Source of the DNA: Thermoplasmata archaeon | GTDB taxonomy: Archaea; Thermoplasmatota; Thermoplasmata; Lutacidiplasmatales; UBA184 | NCBI GenBank assembly: GCA_030041075.1 | Contig: JASHOP010000019.1 | Span: forward strand, 1-40,508 | Direction: 5' to 3' | DNA length: 40,508 nucleotides | Shown: positions 32,027 through 39,154 of the stretch, piece by piece | Numbering within the stretch: the first letter of the stretch is position 1 | How the letters are laid out: the number at the start of each line of letters is the position of its first letter | Notes under the pieces: generated by a model | The model's database searches: none | The model's input: the letters and a program-made list of their open reading frames with translations, nothing else | What the model was told of the DNA's origin: nothing | Translations under genes and position numbers: made by a program

Positions 32027-32124
32027 CGACGGTCCGTTCGGTTCGGGGCGCCGAGGGCCGGGAAGAGTCCGGGACGACCTTGGAGGGACCCGGACGCGCC
32101 GTTCCGGGGCCCGACCTCGGGAAC

Positions 32125-32132
32125 GATTAAAC
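32125..32132 (+). promoter_or_regulatory. AT box of the zinc-ribbon membrane protein gene
   Basis: GATTAAAC, centred 28 nt before ATG 32157. Confidence 0.5.
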
Positions 32133-32156
32133 CCGCTCGCGGTCTCCTCGGGCCGG

Positions 32157-32582
32157 ATGGAGCTGGACCGACGACGGCTGCTGCTCGGGTTCTACCTCAC
32201 GCTCGCGGGCCTCCTGCTCGCGGTCCTCGTCGTCGACGTGATACCCGACGTTCCGCAACCGCCCCCCTGCCAGACGGCGACGTGCAACGCCGCCTATCTC
32301 GTCGACCTGGTCGGGCTGCTGGTCATCATCGTCGGCATGGTGACGCTGGCCGTCGCCCTGTTCCGGGGACGGACCCGAGGCGCCGAGCCACCCGCCGGGT
32401 CCCCGAACCCGCCGTACTCGTTCCTGCCGGCCGGCGCTCCGCTGGCCGGCCCGGGGGGTAAACCTCCCTCGGCGCCCTCGACCGGACCGTCGCGGGCTGC
32501 GACCGACTGCCCCGGCTGCGGGGCTCCGATCACCTCCGACTACGGATTCTGCCCGCGGTGCGGCCGGACCCTCTCCCGGTAG
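32157..32582 (+). CDS. Two-span membrane protein with C-terminal zinc ribbon
   Basis: A 141-residue protein with spans at about 8-28 and 47-69, an outside loop holding two cysteines (C38, C43), a Pro/Gly/Ala linker and a C-terminal cytosolic zinc ribbon (C118, C121, C132, C135). Here the ribbon is at the end, whereas in the genes at 28553, 32697 and 23215 it is at the start. No known family. An AT box 28 nt before the ATG fits a leaderless message. Confidence 0.82.
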   Translation: MELDRRRLLLGFYLTLAGLLLAVLVVDVIPDVPQPPPCQTATCNAAYLVDLVGLLVIIVGMVTLAVALFRGRTRGAEPPAGSPNPPYSFLPAGAPLAGPGGKPPSAPSTGPSRAATDCPGCGAPITSDYGFCPRCGRTLSR

Positions 32583-32696
32583 GCGGAGGACCGGTCGGGC
32601 GCCCGGGGCCGGCTCTCTCGCGGACCGACGGGCCGCCCGTCGACGACCAGCACCGCCCGTAAGTACTGCCCGGGCCGTGGGGGACCGAGGTCGGCC

Positions 32697-33011
32697 GTGT
32701 ACTGCCAGAACTGCGGGAAGGAGCTTCCCACGGGATCCGCATCGTGTCCCTCCTGCGGCTTGGACGTGCCGACCGCCGGTCGTCGCGGCGGCTCCTCCCC
32801 GTCGTCCTCCGTCGACCAGGTTCTCTTCGAGACGAAGCGCGCCGCCCAGGACCTCGCGTCCTCGGCGGCCCGACTGTCGGAGCGGCTCCTGACCAAGGCC
32901 GGGAACGCCGCCAAGGACCCGAAGGGCTCGGCGAAGAAGGCGGCCAAGCGCGTTGCCGAGGAGCTCGAGGGGGCCGCGCGGGAGATCGACCGGATCGTCC
33001 GGGACCTGTAG
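32697..33011 (+). CDS. Small zinc-ribbon protein with long charged helix
   Basis: A 104-residue protein: zinc ribbon (C3, C6, C17, C20), Ser/Gly linker, then a continuous Ala/Lys/Glu helix of about 65 residues (KRAAQDLASSAARLSERL, AKKAAKRVAEELEGAAREID). Related in design to the 77-residue protein at 23215. Such helices can coat membranes or form coiled coils. The GTG at 32697 has GAGGT five nt upstream (32687-32691), and an AT element (TAAGTA, 32660-32665) gives a leader of about 9 nt. Confidence 0.82.
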   Translation: MYCQNCGKELPTGSASCPSCGLDVPTAGRRGGSSPSSSVDQVLFETKRAAQDLASSAARLSERLLTKAGNAAKDPKGSAKKAAKRVAEELEGAAREIDRIVRDL

Positions 33012-33148
33012 GGGGTTGCCGGCTCCCGTCGCGTGCCGCGATCGCCGTTCCGACGCCTCGTGTCGCCGGCCGCGGGTCGCCCCCGGGCCCTCGGCGCCTT
33101 CGGCCGGTAGGGGTGGGACCGCAACGGTTTACCGGCCCGCTCACTTCC

Positions 33149-33162
33149 CCGACCGAGGTCGG
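33149..33162 (+). promoter_or_regulatory. Palindromic CCGACC-GA-GGTCGG around the dodecin ribosome site
   Basis: A perfect 14-bp dyad whose GAGGT lies six nt before GTG 33166. The core GACCGAGGTC also precedes the zinc-ribbon start at 32697 (32683-32692). It may be merely a ribosome site in GC-rich context, or an RNA/DNA operator. Confidence 0.4.
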
Positions 33163-33165
33163 GCC

Positions 33166-33363
33166 GTGGTCCAGAAAGTGAGCGAGGTCGTGGGAACTTC
33201 GACGAGCGGGTTCGCGAAGGCGGCGGAGAATGCGGTGGAGACGGCGGCGAAGACGGTCCGGAGCCCCCGGTGGTTTCGCGTGACCGAGCTCGAGGGCAAG
33301 GTCGAGAACCAGCGCGTCAAGGAGTACCACGCGACGGTCAAGATCTACTTCGACCTCGAGTAG
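33166..33363 (+). CDS. Dodecin (flavin-binding storage protein)
   Basis: A 65-residue protein matching the dodecin family from end to end: KVSEVVGTSTSGFAKAAENA, then WFRVTELEGKVENQRVKEY and the final VKIYFDLE. Dodecins assemble into hollow dodecamers that hold riboflavin or FMN between paired tryptophans; W36 is present. The residue that normally hydrogen-bonds flavin, Q55 in the characterised archaeal protein, is a histidine here (EYHATVK). GTG 33166 is chosen because it aligns with the usual N-terminus and has a GAGGT site. Confidence 0.93.
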   Translation: MVQKVSEVVGTSTSGFAKAAENAVETAAKTVRSPRWFRVTELEGKVENQRVKEYHATVKIYFDLE

Positions 33364-33471
33364 ACCGCGCGCGGCACCGGCCCCGCCGGCGGCCGACCCG
33401 GTCGCCCCCCGGCGGAGCGCGCGCTAATAGCGGGCGCTCCGCTGGGCCGGGTCGGTCGACCCCGTCTCCGC

Positions 33472-34764
33472 ATGTTCACGGTCTACAACGGCCTCACGGT
33501 GGCCCTCACGGTCGTCCTGTCGACCGTGAGCCTCCTGATGCTGCTCGACCGGTCCCCCGAGGGGAGTCGGTGGCGCGGCGTCCTCTCCGCCCGCGCCGCC
33601 CGGTGGCTGGGCCCCCGGACGCTCGGCCGGATCACGTGGGTCCCGATCGCGATCGTCGCGGCGGCGGGCTACGCCGTCGTGGTCGGGTTCGACCTCTCCG
33701 CGGGGCTCTATGCGTGCCACGGGGCGAGCGGCTCCGCGGACCTGATCGGGATGTACCACTCGGGGCGCGCGTTCTGGAGCCGCGGCGACCCGTTCAACGT
33801 CCTCGACTGCGGCGGCGCGTCGATCGAGGTGCCGTACGGCCTGGCCGCGGTCCTCCTGGATGCCGCGGGCAGCGCGGGGGGGCTCGCGGGAACGAGCGCG
33901 GTCTGGGGCGTCGTGGCGGTCGCCCTCGTCCCTCTCGCCTGGTACGCGACGGACGGGGACCGACGTTACCGCACGCTGTTTCTCGCGCTGTCGCCGATCT
34001 ACTTCCCCCTCGTCTCCGGTCAGATCGACGGGGCGTCGAACGCGATCACCCCCGTCGCGGTCCTCGCCGCCGTGATCCTCGGCGCCCGGTCCGAGCGGAT
34101 CGGCGGGGCGGTCGGAGGGTTCCTCGCCACCGCCCGCTTCCCGTCGCTGTTCCCCGTCCTCGCCGTCCTGGGGAGCGGGCGACGACGGTTTCTCGGCGCG
34201 GCCGCGGCGATCGCCGCGTTTGGGGCGGGTACCGTCGTGGCGTACGCGGTCTGGCGGTCCGAGTTCTTCGACGTCGTCTTCCTGGGCCAGGTCGACCGGC
34301 GCTCGTTCTCGCTCAACGCCTGGGGGATCCTGTTCAACCAGGGATGGCTCCCGGGCGGCTCCGGGATCTCGGTCCTGCAAGCGGCGCTGACGGTCGCGGT
34401 CACGGCCGCCGCGTTCTTCGCCGCCCGCTCGGCCCTCCGCTCCGCGGCGATCACCCTCACGGGGATCGCGCTCGTGACGCAGTTCCTATCGTTCAACATC
34501 CTCGCGGGCCTCCTCCCCGTCGGCCTGGTCGGGCATCGTCCCCGGTGGTGGCTCTGGGCGGTCGCGACCGTGGGTGCGATCAACTACGACATCGCGCTCA
34601 ACGTGCTCGCCTGGACGGACGGCGTCTACGGGCCGACCGACGTGCTGGACGCGGTGCTCACGGCGCTCCTCCTCGGTCTCTTCGTCGAGCTCTGGCGGGG
34701 CCGGCGCGGCGCGTCAGCGTCTCCGCCCGGCCCGACCGGAGCGGCGGCGCCGGGCGGGGTGTAG
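33472..34764 (+). CDS. Polytopic membrane protein, possibly a GT-C-like glycosyltransferase
   Basis: A 430-residue protein with about ten hydrophobic spans. The first outside loop has GMYHSGRAFWSRGDPFNVLD, which recalls the GxDPY loop of DUF2029/GT87 membrane mannosyltransferases, and NAWGILFNQGWLPGG lies in a later loop, but the acidic catalytic pair of GT-C enzymes is not certain. If correct it would use a lipid-linked sugar for cell-surface glycan synthesis. An AT element (CTAATAGC, 33423-33430) lies about 45 nt upstream. Its last 51 nt overlap the convergent acetyltransferase gene. Confidence 0.75.
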   Translation: MFTVYNGLTVALTVVLSTVSLLMLLDRSPEGSRWRGVLSARAARWLGPRTLGRITWVPIAIVAAAGYAVVVGFDLSAGLYACHGASGSADLIGMYHSGRAFWSRGDPFNVLDCGGASIEVPYGLAAVLLDAAGSAGGLAGTSAVWGVVAVALVPLAWYATDGDRRYRTLFLALSPIYFPLVSGQIDGASNAITPVAVLAAVILGARSERIGGAVGGFLATARFPSLFPVLAVLGSGRRRFLGAAAAIAAFGAGTVVAYAVWRSEFFDVVFLGQVDRRSFSLNAWGILFNQGWLPGGSGISVLQAALTVAVTAAAFFAARSALRSAAITLTGIALVTQFLSFNILAGLLPVGLVGHRPRWWLWAVATVGAINYDIALNVLAWTDGVYGPTDVLDAVLTALLLGLFVELWRGRRGASASPPGPTGAAAPGGV

Positions 34765-35310
34765 GTCGAGCCGCATCTCGTTCCCCGGCACGAAGCCGAG
34801 CCGGGCGTACACCGGCCGCCCCATCGTCGACGCGTTGAGGTAGATCCGCGGGTAGCCGTGGTCGCGCGCCCAGCGCACCATCCACCGGACGATCCGGGAC
34901 GCCGCGCCGCGGCGGCGGAACTCGGGCTCCGTGTACATCGACATCACGTACGGCGCGGTCAGCCGCGCGAACACGCCGGGGCGGGGATGCGCCGGGGCGA
35001 TCCACAGGGCGCCGCTGGCCGCGGCCCGACCGGACCGGTCCTCGGCGACGAGCCCGAGGAGCCGCCCCGCGCCCATCTCGCGGCGGGCCCAGCGACGGTA
35101 CACCGGGTCGGCCCGGTCGAGGACGCGGGGGCTCCGGCCGCCGATGTCGGTCCACATCCCGCGCCGGTGGCGCACAAGCAGCGGGAGGTCGGCAACGGTC
35201 GCCCGGCGCAGGCCGATCGCCCCCCGGGGCGCGGCCCGGACCGGGGCCCCGGGCCGCCGGGGCCGGGGGACCCTTCCCGATCGGGGCGCCGGTCCGGGTC
35301 GCCGCGCCAT
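34714..35310 (-). CDS. GNAT family N-acetyltransferase
   Basis: A 198-residue protein whose GNAT core starts near residue 33 (IGLRRATVADLPLLVRHRRGM). The acetyl-CoA loop is present as EFRRRGAASRIVRWMVRWA (R/Q-x-x-G-x-A/G type), followed by YLNASTMGRPVYARLGF, the usual motif B. The N-terminal 30 residues are Arg/Pro-rich and may be over-called. It lies seven nt downstream of pntB and might be carried on the transhydrogenase transcript. It overlaps the convergent membrane-protein gene at 34714-34764. Substrate unknown. Confidence 0.85.
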   Translation of the reverse strand: MARRPGPAPRSGRVPRPRRPGAPVRAAPRGAIGLRRATVADLPLLVRHRRGMWTDIGGRSPRVLDRADPVYRRWARREMGAGRLLGLVAEDRSGRAAASGALWIAPAHPRPGVFARLTAPYVMSMYTEPEFRRRGAASRIVRWMVRWARDHGYPRIYLNASTMGRPVYARLGFVPGNEMRLDLHPARRRRSGRAGRRR

Positions 35311-35317
35311 CGCGCTC

Positions 35318-36712
35318 CTACGCGGGGCCCTTCTTGATCGCGGAGACGAGCGCGGTCACCACCTGCTGCGCGTCCCCGTAGACCATGCGCGTGTTCTCCT
35401 GGTAGAACAGCTCGTTCTCGAGCCCCGAGAACCCCTTGCCCTGTCCCCGCTTGACCACGAGGACGTTCTTCGCCCGATCGACGTCGAGAATCGGCATGCC
35501 GTAGAGGGCGCTGCCCGGCCGCCGCGCCGCCGGGTTGACGACGTCGTTCGCCCCGATGACGAGCGCCACGTCGGCGTGCGCGAACTCCGCGTCGATCTCG
35601 TCGCGGTCGAACAGCTTGTCGTAGGCGACGCCGGCCTCGGCGAGGAGGACGTTCATGTGCCCGGGCATCCGGCCGGCGACCGGGTGGATCGCGAACTTGA
35701 CCGTCACGCCCTTCGCCTCGAGCGCGTCCGCGAGCTCCTTGACCTTCCCCTGGGCCTGGGCGACGGCCATGCCGTAGCCGGGGGCGACGATCACCTCGGT
35801 CGCGTACTCCATCATCACGGCCGCGTCGGCGATCTCGATCGGCTTCATCGAGCCCGCGACCGGACCTCCCGCCTCCTCGGTCGCGCCGTACGCGCCGAAG
35901 AAGACGTTCCCGATCGAGCGGTTCATCGCCCGCGCCATGAGCGCGGTGAGGAGCGAGCCGGCCGCCCCGACGAGGACGCCGGCGATCACCATCGCGTAGC
36001 CCGCGTCGCCGAGCGGGCCGCTCACGAGCGCGAACCCGTCGAGTCCGACCGCGACGCCGGTGAGCGCGTTGAACAGGCTGATCACGACCGGCATGTCCGC
36101 CCCGCCGATCGGGAGGGTGAACAGGACGCCGTAGAGGAGGAGGAGGAGGAAGAACGGGAGGAGGTAGGCATCGCGGGCGGTCCAGAACGCGACGCCGCCG
36201 AACCCGATCGCGACCGCGAGCACGGCAAAGTTGACGACCTGGCGGGCCGGGACGACGATCGGCTTCTGGGGCATCCATCCCTGGAGCTTGAGGAACGCGA
36301 TCGTGCTCCCCGCGATCGAGATCGAGCCGATCACCGCGCCCGCCGCGCTCAGCGACGCGGTCGCGCCGCTCGTCAGGCTCCCGAGGAGCTCGACCGCGCC
36401 GATCGCCGCCGCCGCCCCGCCGCCCATCCCGTTGAACACGGCGACCATCTGGGGCATCGCCGTCATCTTCACGACCCGGGCCCAGTAGAACCCCGCCCCA
36501 CCGCCCACGACGATCCCGAGCGCGATGAGCGCGAAGTTGGAGAGGTGGGGCGTCGCGAGGGTCGCCCCGACGGCGGCCAGCATCGCGATCCCCGCGTAAA
36601 CGATTCCCCGGCGCGCGGTCGCGGGGGAGCTCATCGCGCGCAGGCCGAGGATGAAGACGACGATCGCGGCGACGTAGACGGCGTCGATCGCCGGCCCGAC
36701 CCACGCGGTCAT
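35318..36712 (-). CDS. pntB: NAD(P) transhydrogenase subunit beta
   Basis: A 464-residue protein: about nine N-terminal membrane spans (domain II) and a C-terminal NADP(H)-binding domain III of about 180 residues with GYGMAVAQAQ, HPVAGRMPGHMNVLLAEA, GANDVVNPAA and GMPILDVDRAKNVLVVKRG, all diagnostic. With the two alpha parts it couples hydride transfer from NADH to NADP+ with proton flow across the membrane, supplying NADPH. Its ATG overlaps the stop of the upstream subunit by four nt. Third gene of the operon. Confidence 0.97.
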   Translation of the reverse strand: MTAWVGPAIDAVYVAAIVVFILGLRAMSSPATARRGIVYAGIAMLAAVGATLATPHLSNFALIALGIVVGGGAGFYWARVVKMTAMPQMVAVFNGMGGGAAAAIGAVELLGSLTSGATASLSAAGAVIGSISIAGSTIAFLKLQGWMPQKPIVVPARQVVNFAVLAVAIGFGGVAFWTARDAYLLPFFLLLLLYGVLFTLPIGGADMPVVISLFNALTGVAVGLDGFALVSGPLGDAGYAMVIAGVLVGAAGSLLTALMARAMNRSIGNVFFGAYGATEEAGGPVAGSMKPIEIADAAVMMEYATEVIVAPGYGMAVAQAQGKVKELADALEAKGVTVKFAIHPVAGRMPGHMNVLLAEAGVAYDKLFDRDEIDAEFAHADVALVIGANDVVNPAARRPGSALYGMPILDVDRAKNVLVVKRGQGKGFSGLENELFYQENTRMVYGDAQQVVTALVSAIKKGPA

Positions 36713-37017
36713 TTCGGACCGCCCTTCGGCTTCGAGCGGTCGAACATCGCGAGGATCCGTTCCGTGACGACGTACCCGCCGGTCACGTTCATCGCGCCCA
36801 TGATCACGGCGACCAGGCCGATCGCGCGCTCGAGCGGCGAGGTCGCGAGTCCGAGCGCGACGATCGCGCCGACGAGCACGATGCCGTGGATGAAGTTCGA
36901 GCCGCTCATCAGCGGCGTGTGCAGGAGGACCGGGACCCGGCTGATCACCTCGTACCCGACGAACGCCGCGAGGACCGCGATGAACAGGGCCGTCCAGAGG
37001 TCCGCCGCCATCGTCAC
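36709..37017 (-). CDS. pntAB: NAD(P) transhydrogenase subunit alpha part 2 (membrane part)
   Basis: A 102-residue protein with three membrane spans and the conserved EVISRVPVLLHTPLMSGSNF and GAMNVTGGYVVTERILAMF. This is the detached membrane portion of the alpha subunit, as in the three-gene form found in several bacteria. It overlaps both neighbours by four nt (ATGA at 37014-37017 and at 36709-36712), so all three subunits are probably made in equal amounts by translational coupling. Confidence 0.96.
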   Translation of the reverse strand: MTMAADLWTALFIAVLAAFVGYEVISRVPVLLHTPLMSGSNFIHGIVLVGAIVALGLATSPLERAIGLVAVIMGAMNVTGGYVVTERILAMFDRSKPKGGPK

Positions 37018-38153
37018 CGACCTCCCGCGAGCAGCTCGGCGGTCGGCCGGTGGACGACCGCGCCGTCCTTCGTGAGAAGGCTCGCGGTGAGGATCTCGTC
37101 CGAGTAGTCGGGTACGAGGGCGCCGTCGCGGGTGAGGAGGAGCCCCAGGAACGACTGGAAGTTCTTGGCGAGCATCTGGCTCGCGTGGAACGCGAGCTGG
37201 CTCGGGAGGTTGAGCGGCCCGGCGATCGTCACGTTCCCGACCACGACCGTCCGGCCCGCCTGCGTGAGCTCGCAGTTGCCGCCGGACTCGGCCGCCAGGT
37301 CGACGATCACCGCGCCGGGTCGCATCCGGGCGACCATCTCGCGGCGGACGAGCACCGGCGCCTTGCGCCCGGGCACGTTCGCCGTCGTGATCACGATGTC
37401 CGAGTCGGCGACGGCGCCCGCGACCATCGCCTGCTCCTGCTGCTTCTCCGCGTCGGTCAGCTCGCGCGCGTAGCCCCCGGCGCCCTCCGCGTTGATCGCC
37501 AGCTCGAGAAACCGCGCCCCCAGGCTGCGCACCTGCTCGCCCGCGGCCCGGCGGACGTCGTAGCCCGAGACGCTAGCGCCCATTCGGTGCGCGGTCGCGA
37601 TCGCCATCAGCCCCGCGACCCCCGCGCCCAGGATGAGGACCTTCGCGGGGCGGATCGTCCCCGCGGCGGTGGTGAGCATCGGGAGGAACTTCGGGGAGAG
37701 CTCCGCGCCGAGCAGGGTCGCCCGGTATCCGGCGACCGTCGCCTGGGAGGAGAGCACGTCCATGCTCTGCGCCCGCGTGATCCGGGGGAGGAGCTCGAGC
37801 GCGAACGAGGTGAGCTTCCGGTCGCGGAGCGCCGCGACCCGGTCGAGGTTGCGGGAGGCGTTCATCGGTCCCACGACGACGGTGCCGGGGAGCATCGCGC
37901 CGACCTCCTCGGGCGTCGGGGGCTGGACCTTGAGCACGATCTGCGCGGTCCCGAGGAGGCCCGCGCGGTCGATCTCGACCGACGCGCCGGCGGCCCGGTA
38001 CTCCTCGTCCGGGTATCCCGCGGCGGCGCCGGCCCCGGCCTCGACCGCGATCGAAGCGCCCGTGGCCGCGAGCGCCTTCGCCGCCGGCGGGACGAGCGCG
38101 ACACGACGCTCGTCGGTCGTCCGCTCCCTCGGAACGGCGATGCGCACCGGCAT
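37014..38153 (-). CDS. pntA: NAD(P) transhydrogenase subunit alpha part 1 (NAD-binding)
   Basis: A 379-residue soluble subunit related to alanine dehydrogenase. RIAVPRERTTDERRVALVPP opens the protein, GAGVAGLMAIATAHRMGASVSGYDVR is the NAD-binding Rossmann motif, and RMRPGAVIVDLAAESGGNCE follows. It binds NAD(H) and passes hydride to domain III of the beta subunit. The ATG at 38153 is chosen over the frame reaching 38246 because the family begins at MPVRIAVP and a TATA box (38181-38190) lies about 32 nt before it, leaving a leader of about 7 nt. First gene of the pnt operon. Confidence 0.96.
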   Translation of the reverse strand: MPVRIAVPRERTTDERRVALVPPAAKALAATGASIAVEAGAGAAAGYPDEEYRAAGASVEIDRAGLLGTAQIVLKVQPPTPEEVGAMLPGTVVVGPMNASRNLDRVAALRDRKLTSFALELLPRITRAQSMDVLSSQATVAGYRATLLGAELSPKFLPMLTTAAGTIRPAKVLILGAGVAGLMAIATAHRMGASVSGYDVRRAAGEQVRSLGARFLELAINAEGAGGYARELTDAEKQQEQAMVAGAVADSDIVITTANVPGRKAPVLVRREMVARMRPGAVIVDLAAESGGNCELTQAGRTVVVGNVTIAGPLNLPSQLAFHASQMLAKNFQSFLGLLLTRDGALVPDYSDEILTASLLTKDGAVVHRPTAELLAGGR

Positions 38154-38180
38154 GGGATCCGGACGGGGCGACCCCACCGA

Positions 38181-38190
38181 GATTATACCG
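38181..38190 (-). promoter_or_regulatory. TATA box of the pnt operon
   Basis: CGGTATAATC on the minus strand. Transcription should begin at about 38160, just ahead of ATG 38153. One of the strongest boxes in the window. Confidence 0.7.
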
Positions 38191-38311
38191 TTGATGACCG
38201 ACGTGCTCCGCGGCGTCGCGCGACGGGCTGCCGCCCGCGCCTCCACCTCCCGCCCGATCGGCCCGGTCGCCGGGCGAACCGTCTTACGCGCGGGCCCCGT
38301 GGCCGGGGCCG

Positions 38312-39154
38312 ATGGACGGTGGCCGGGCGGATCGGCGCGTCCCGGGGCCGTTCGACCGGATCGTCCGGGGCGACGCGCGGCGGGTGCTCGAGCGCCTGCC
38401 GGCCGGCTCCGTCCACCTCGCGATCACGAGCCCGCCGTACAACGTGAGGATCCCGTACCTCGGCTACACGGACGACCTCCCCCCCGAGCGCTACCTCGCC
38501 TGGCTCCACGACGTCTGGGCGGCGCTCCACCGCGTCCTCGTCCCCGGCGGCCGGTTCGTGCTCAACGTCGCCCCGACGTCGATCAAGGAGTTCCGCCCGA
38601 TCCACCACGACCTCTCGCACGACCTGCGGCAGCTCGGCTACATCATGCGCACGGAGATCATCTGGTACAAGCAGACGATGGGGCGGCGCACCGCGTGGGG
38701 GAGCTGGCGCAGCCCGTCGAACCCGCACGTCGTCCCGTCCTGGGAGTACGTCCTCGTGTTCTCGAAGGACCGGTGGAACCTGCCCGGTGACCGCGCGCAG
38801 GTCGACATCAGCGCGCGGGAGTTCGAGCGGTGCTCGGACGGCTTCTGGCCGATCCCCCCCGAGCGGAGGCGGAACGGCCACCCGGCCCCGTTCCCGGAGG
38901 AGCTGATCGAGCGCCTCGTCAAGTTCTACAGCTACCGCGGCAACGTCGTGCTCGACATGTTCGGCGGTACCGGCACCGTCGCGGCGGTCGCCCGACGCCT
39001 CGGGCGGCACTATCTCCACATCGACGCCTCGGAGGCGTACTGCCGGATCGCCGCCGAGCGCGTGCGCGCGACGACGCCGCCCCGGGACGCCCCGATCCCT
39101 CCGCCGGCCGGCGGGATCCGGTCGTTCGCCCCGGCCGGTCCGGCGGCCCCCTAG
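38312..39154 (+). CDS. Beta-class DNA methyltransferase (SPPY motif, probably N4-cytosine)
   Basis: A 280-residue enzyme with the catalytic motif TSPPYN at residues 39-44 near the N-terminus and the S-adenosylmethionine motif FGGTGT at about 217-222 near the C-terminus; this order defines the beta class. SPPY favours N4-cytosine methylation, although some SPPY enzymes act on adenine. The middle (WEYVLVFSKDRW) is family-typical. No restriction endonuclease or partner lies on either side in the window, so it seems to be an orphan methylase. The ATG is about 28 nt behind an AT-like TCTTACGC. Its last codons overlap the next gene's stop by four nt. Confidence 0.9.
   Translation: MDGGRADRRVPGPFDRIVRGDARRVLERLPAGSVHLAITSPPYNVRIPYLGYTDDLPPERYLAWLHDVWAALHRVLVPGGRFVLNVAPTSIKEFRPIHHDLSHDLRQLGYIMRTEIIWYKQTMGRRTAWGSWRSPSNPHVVPSWEYVLVFSKDRWNLPGDRAQVDISAREFERCSDGFWPIPPERRRNGHPAPFPEELIERLVKFYSYRGNVVLDMFGGTGTVAAVARRLGRHYLHIDASEAYCRIAAERVRATTPPRDAPIPPPAGGIRSFAPAGPAAP

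Noticed and set aside
34931-37075. 714-codon plus-strand frame opposite the pnt genes, and similar long frames opposite other genes
   Set aside because: Rich in Arg, Asp, His and Gly repeats such as EEEEEREEVG; typical antisense shadow of GC-rich coding sequence.
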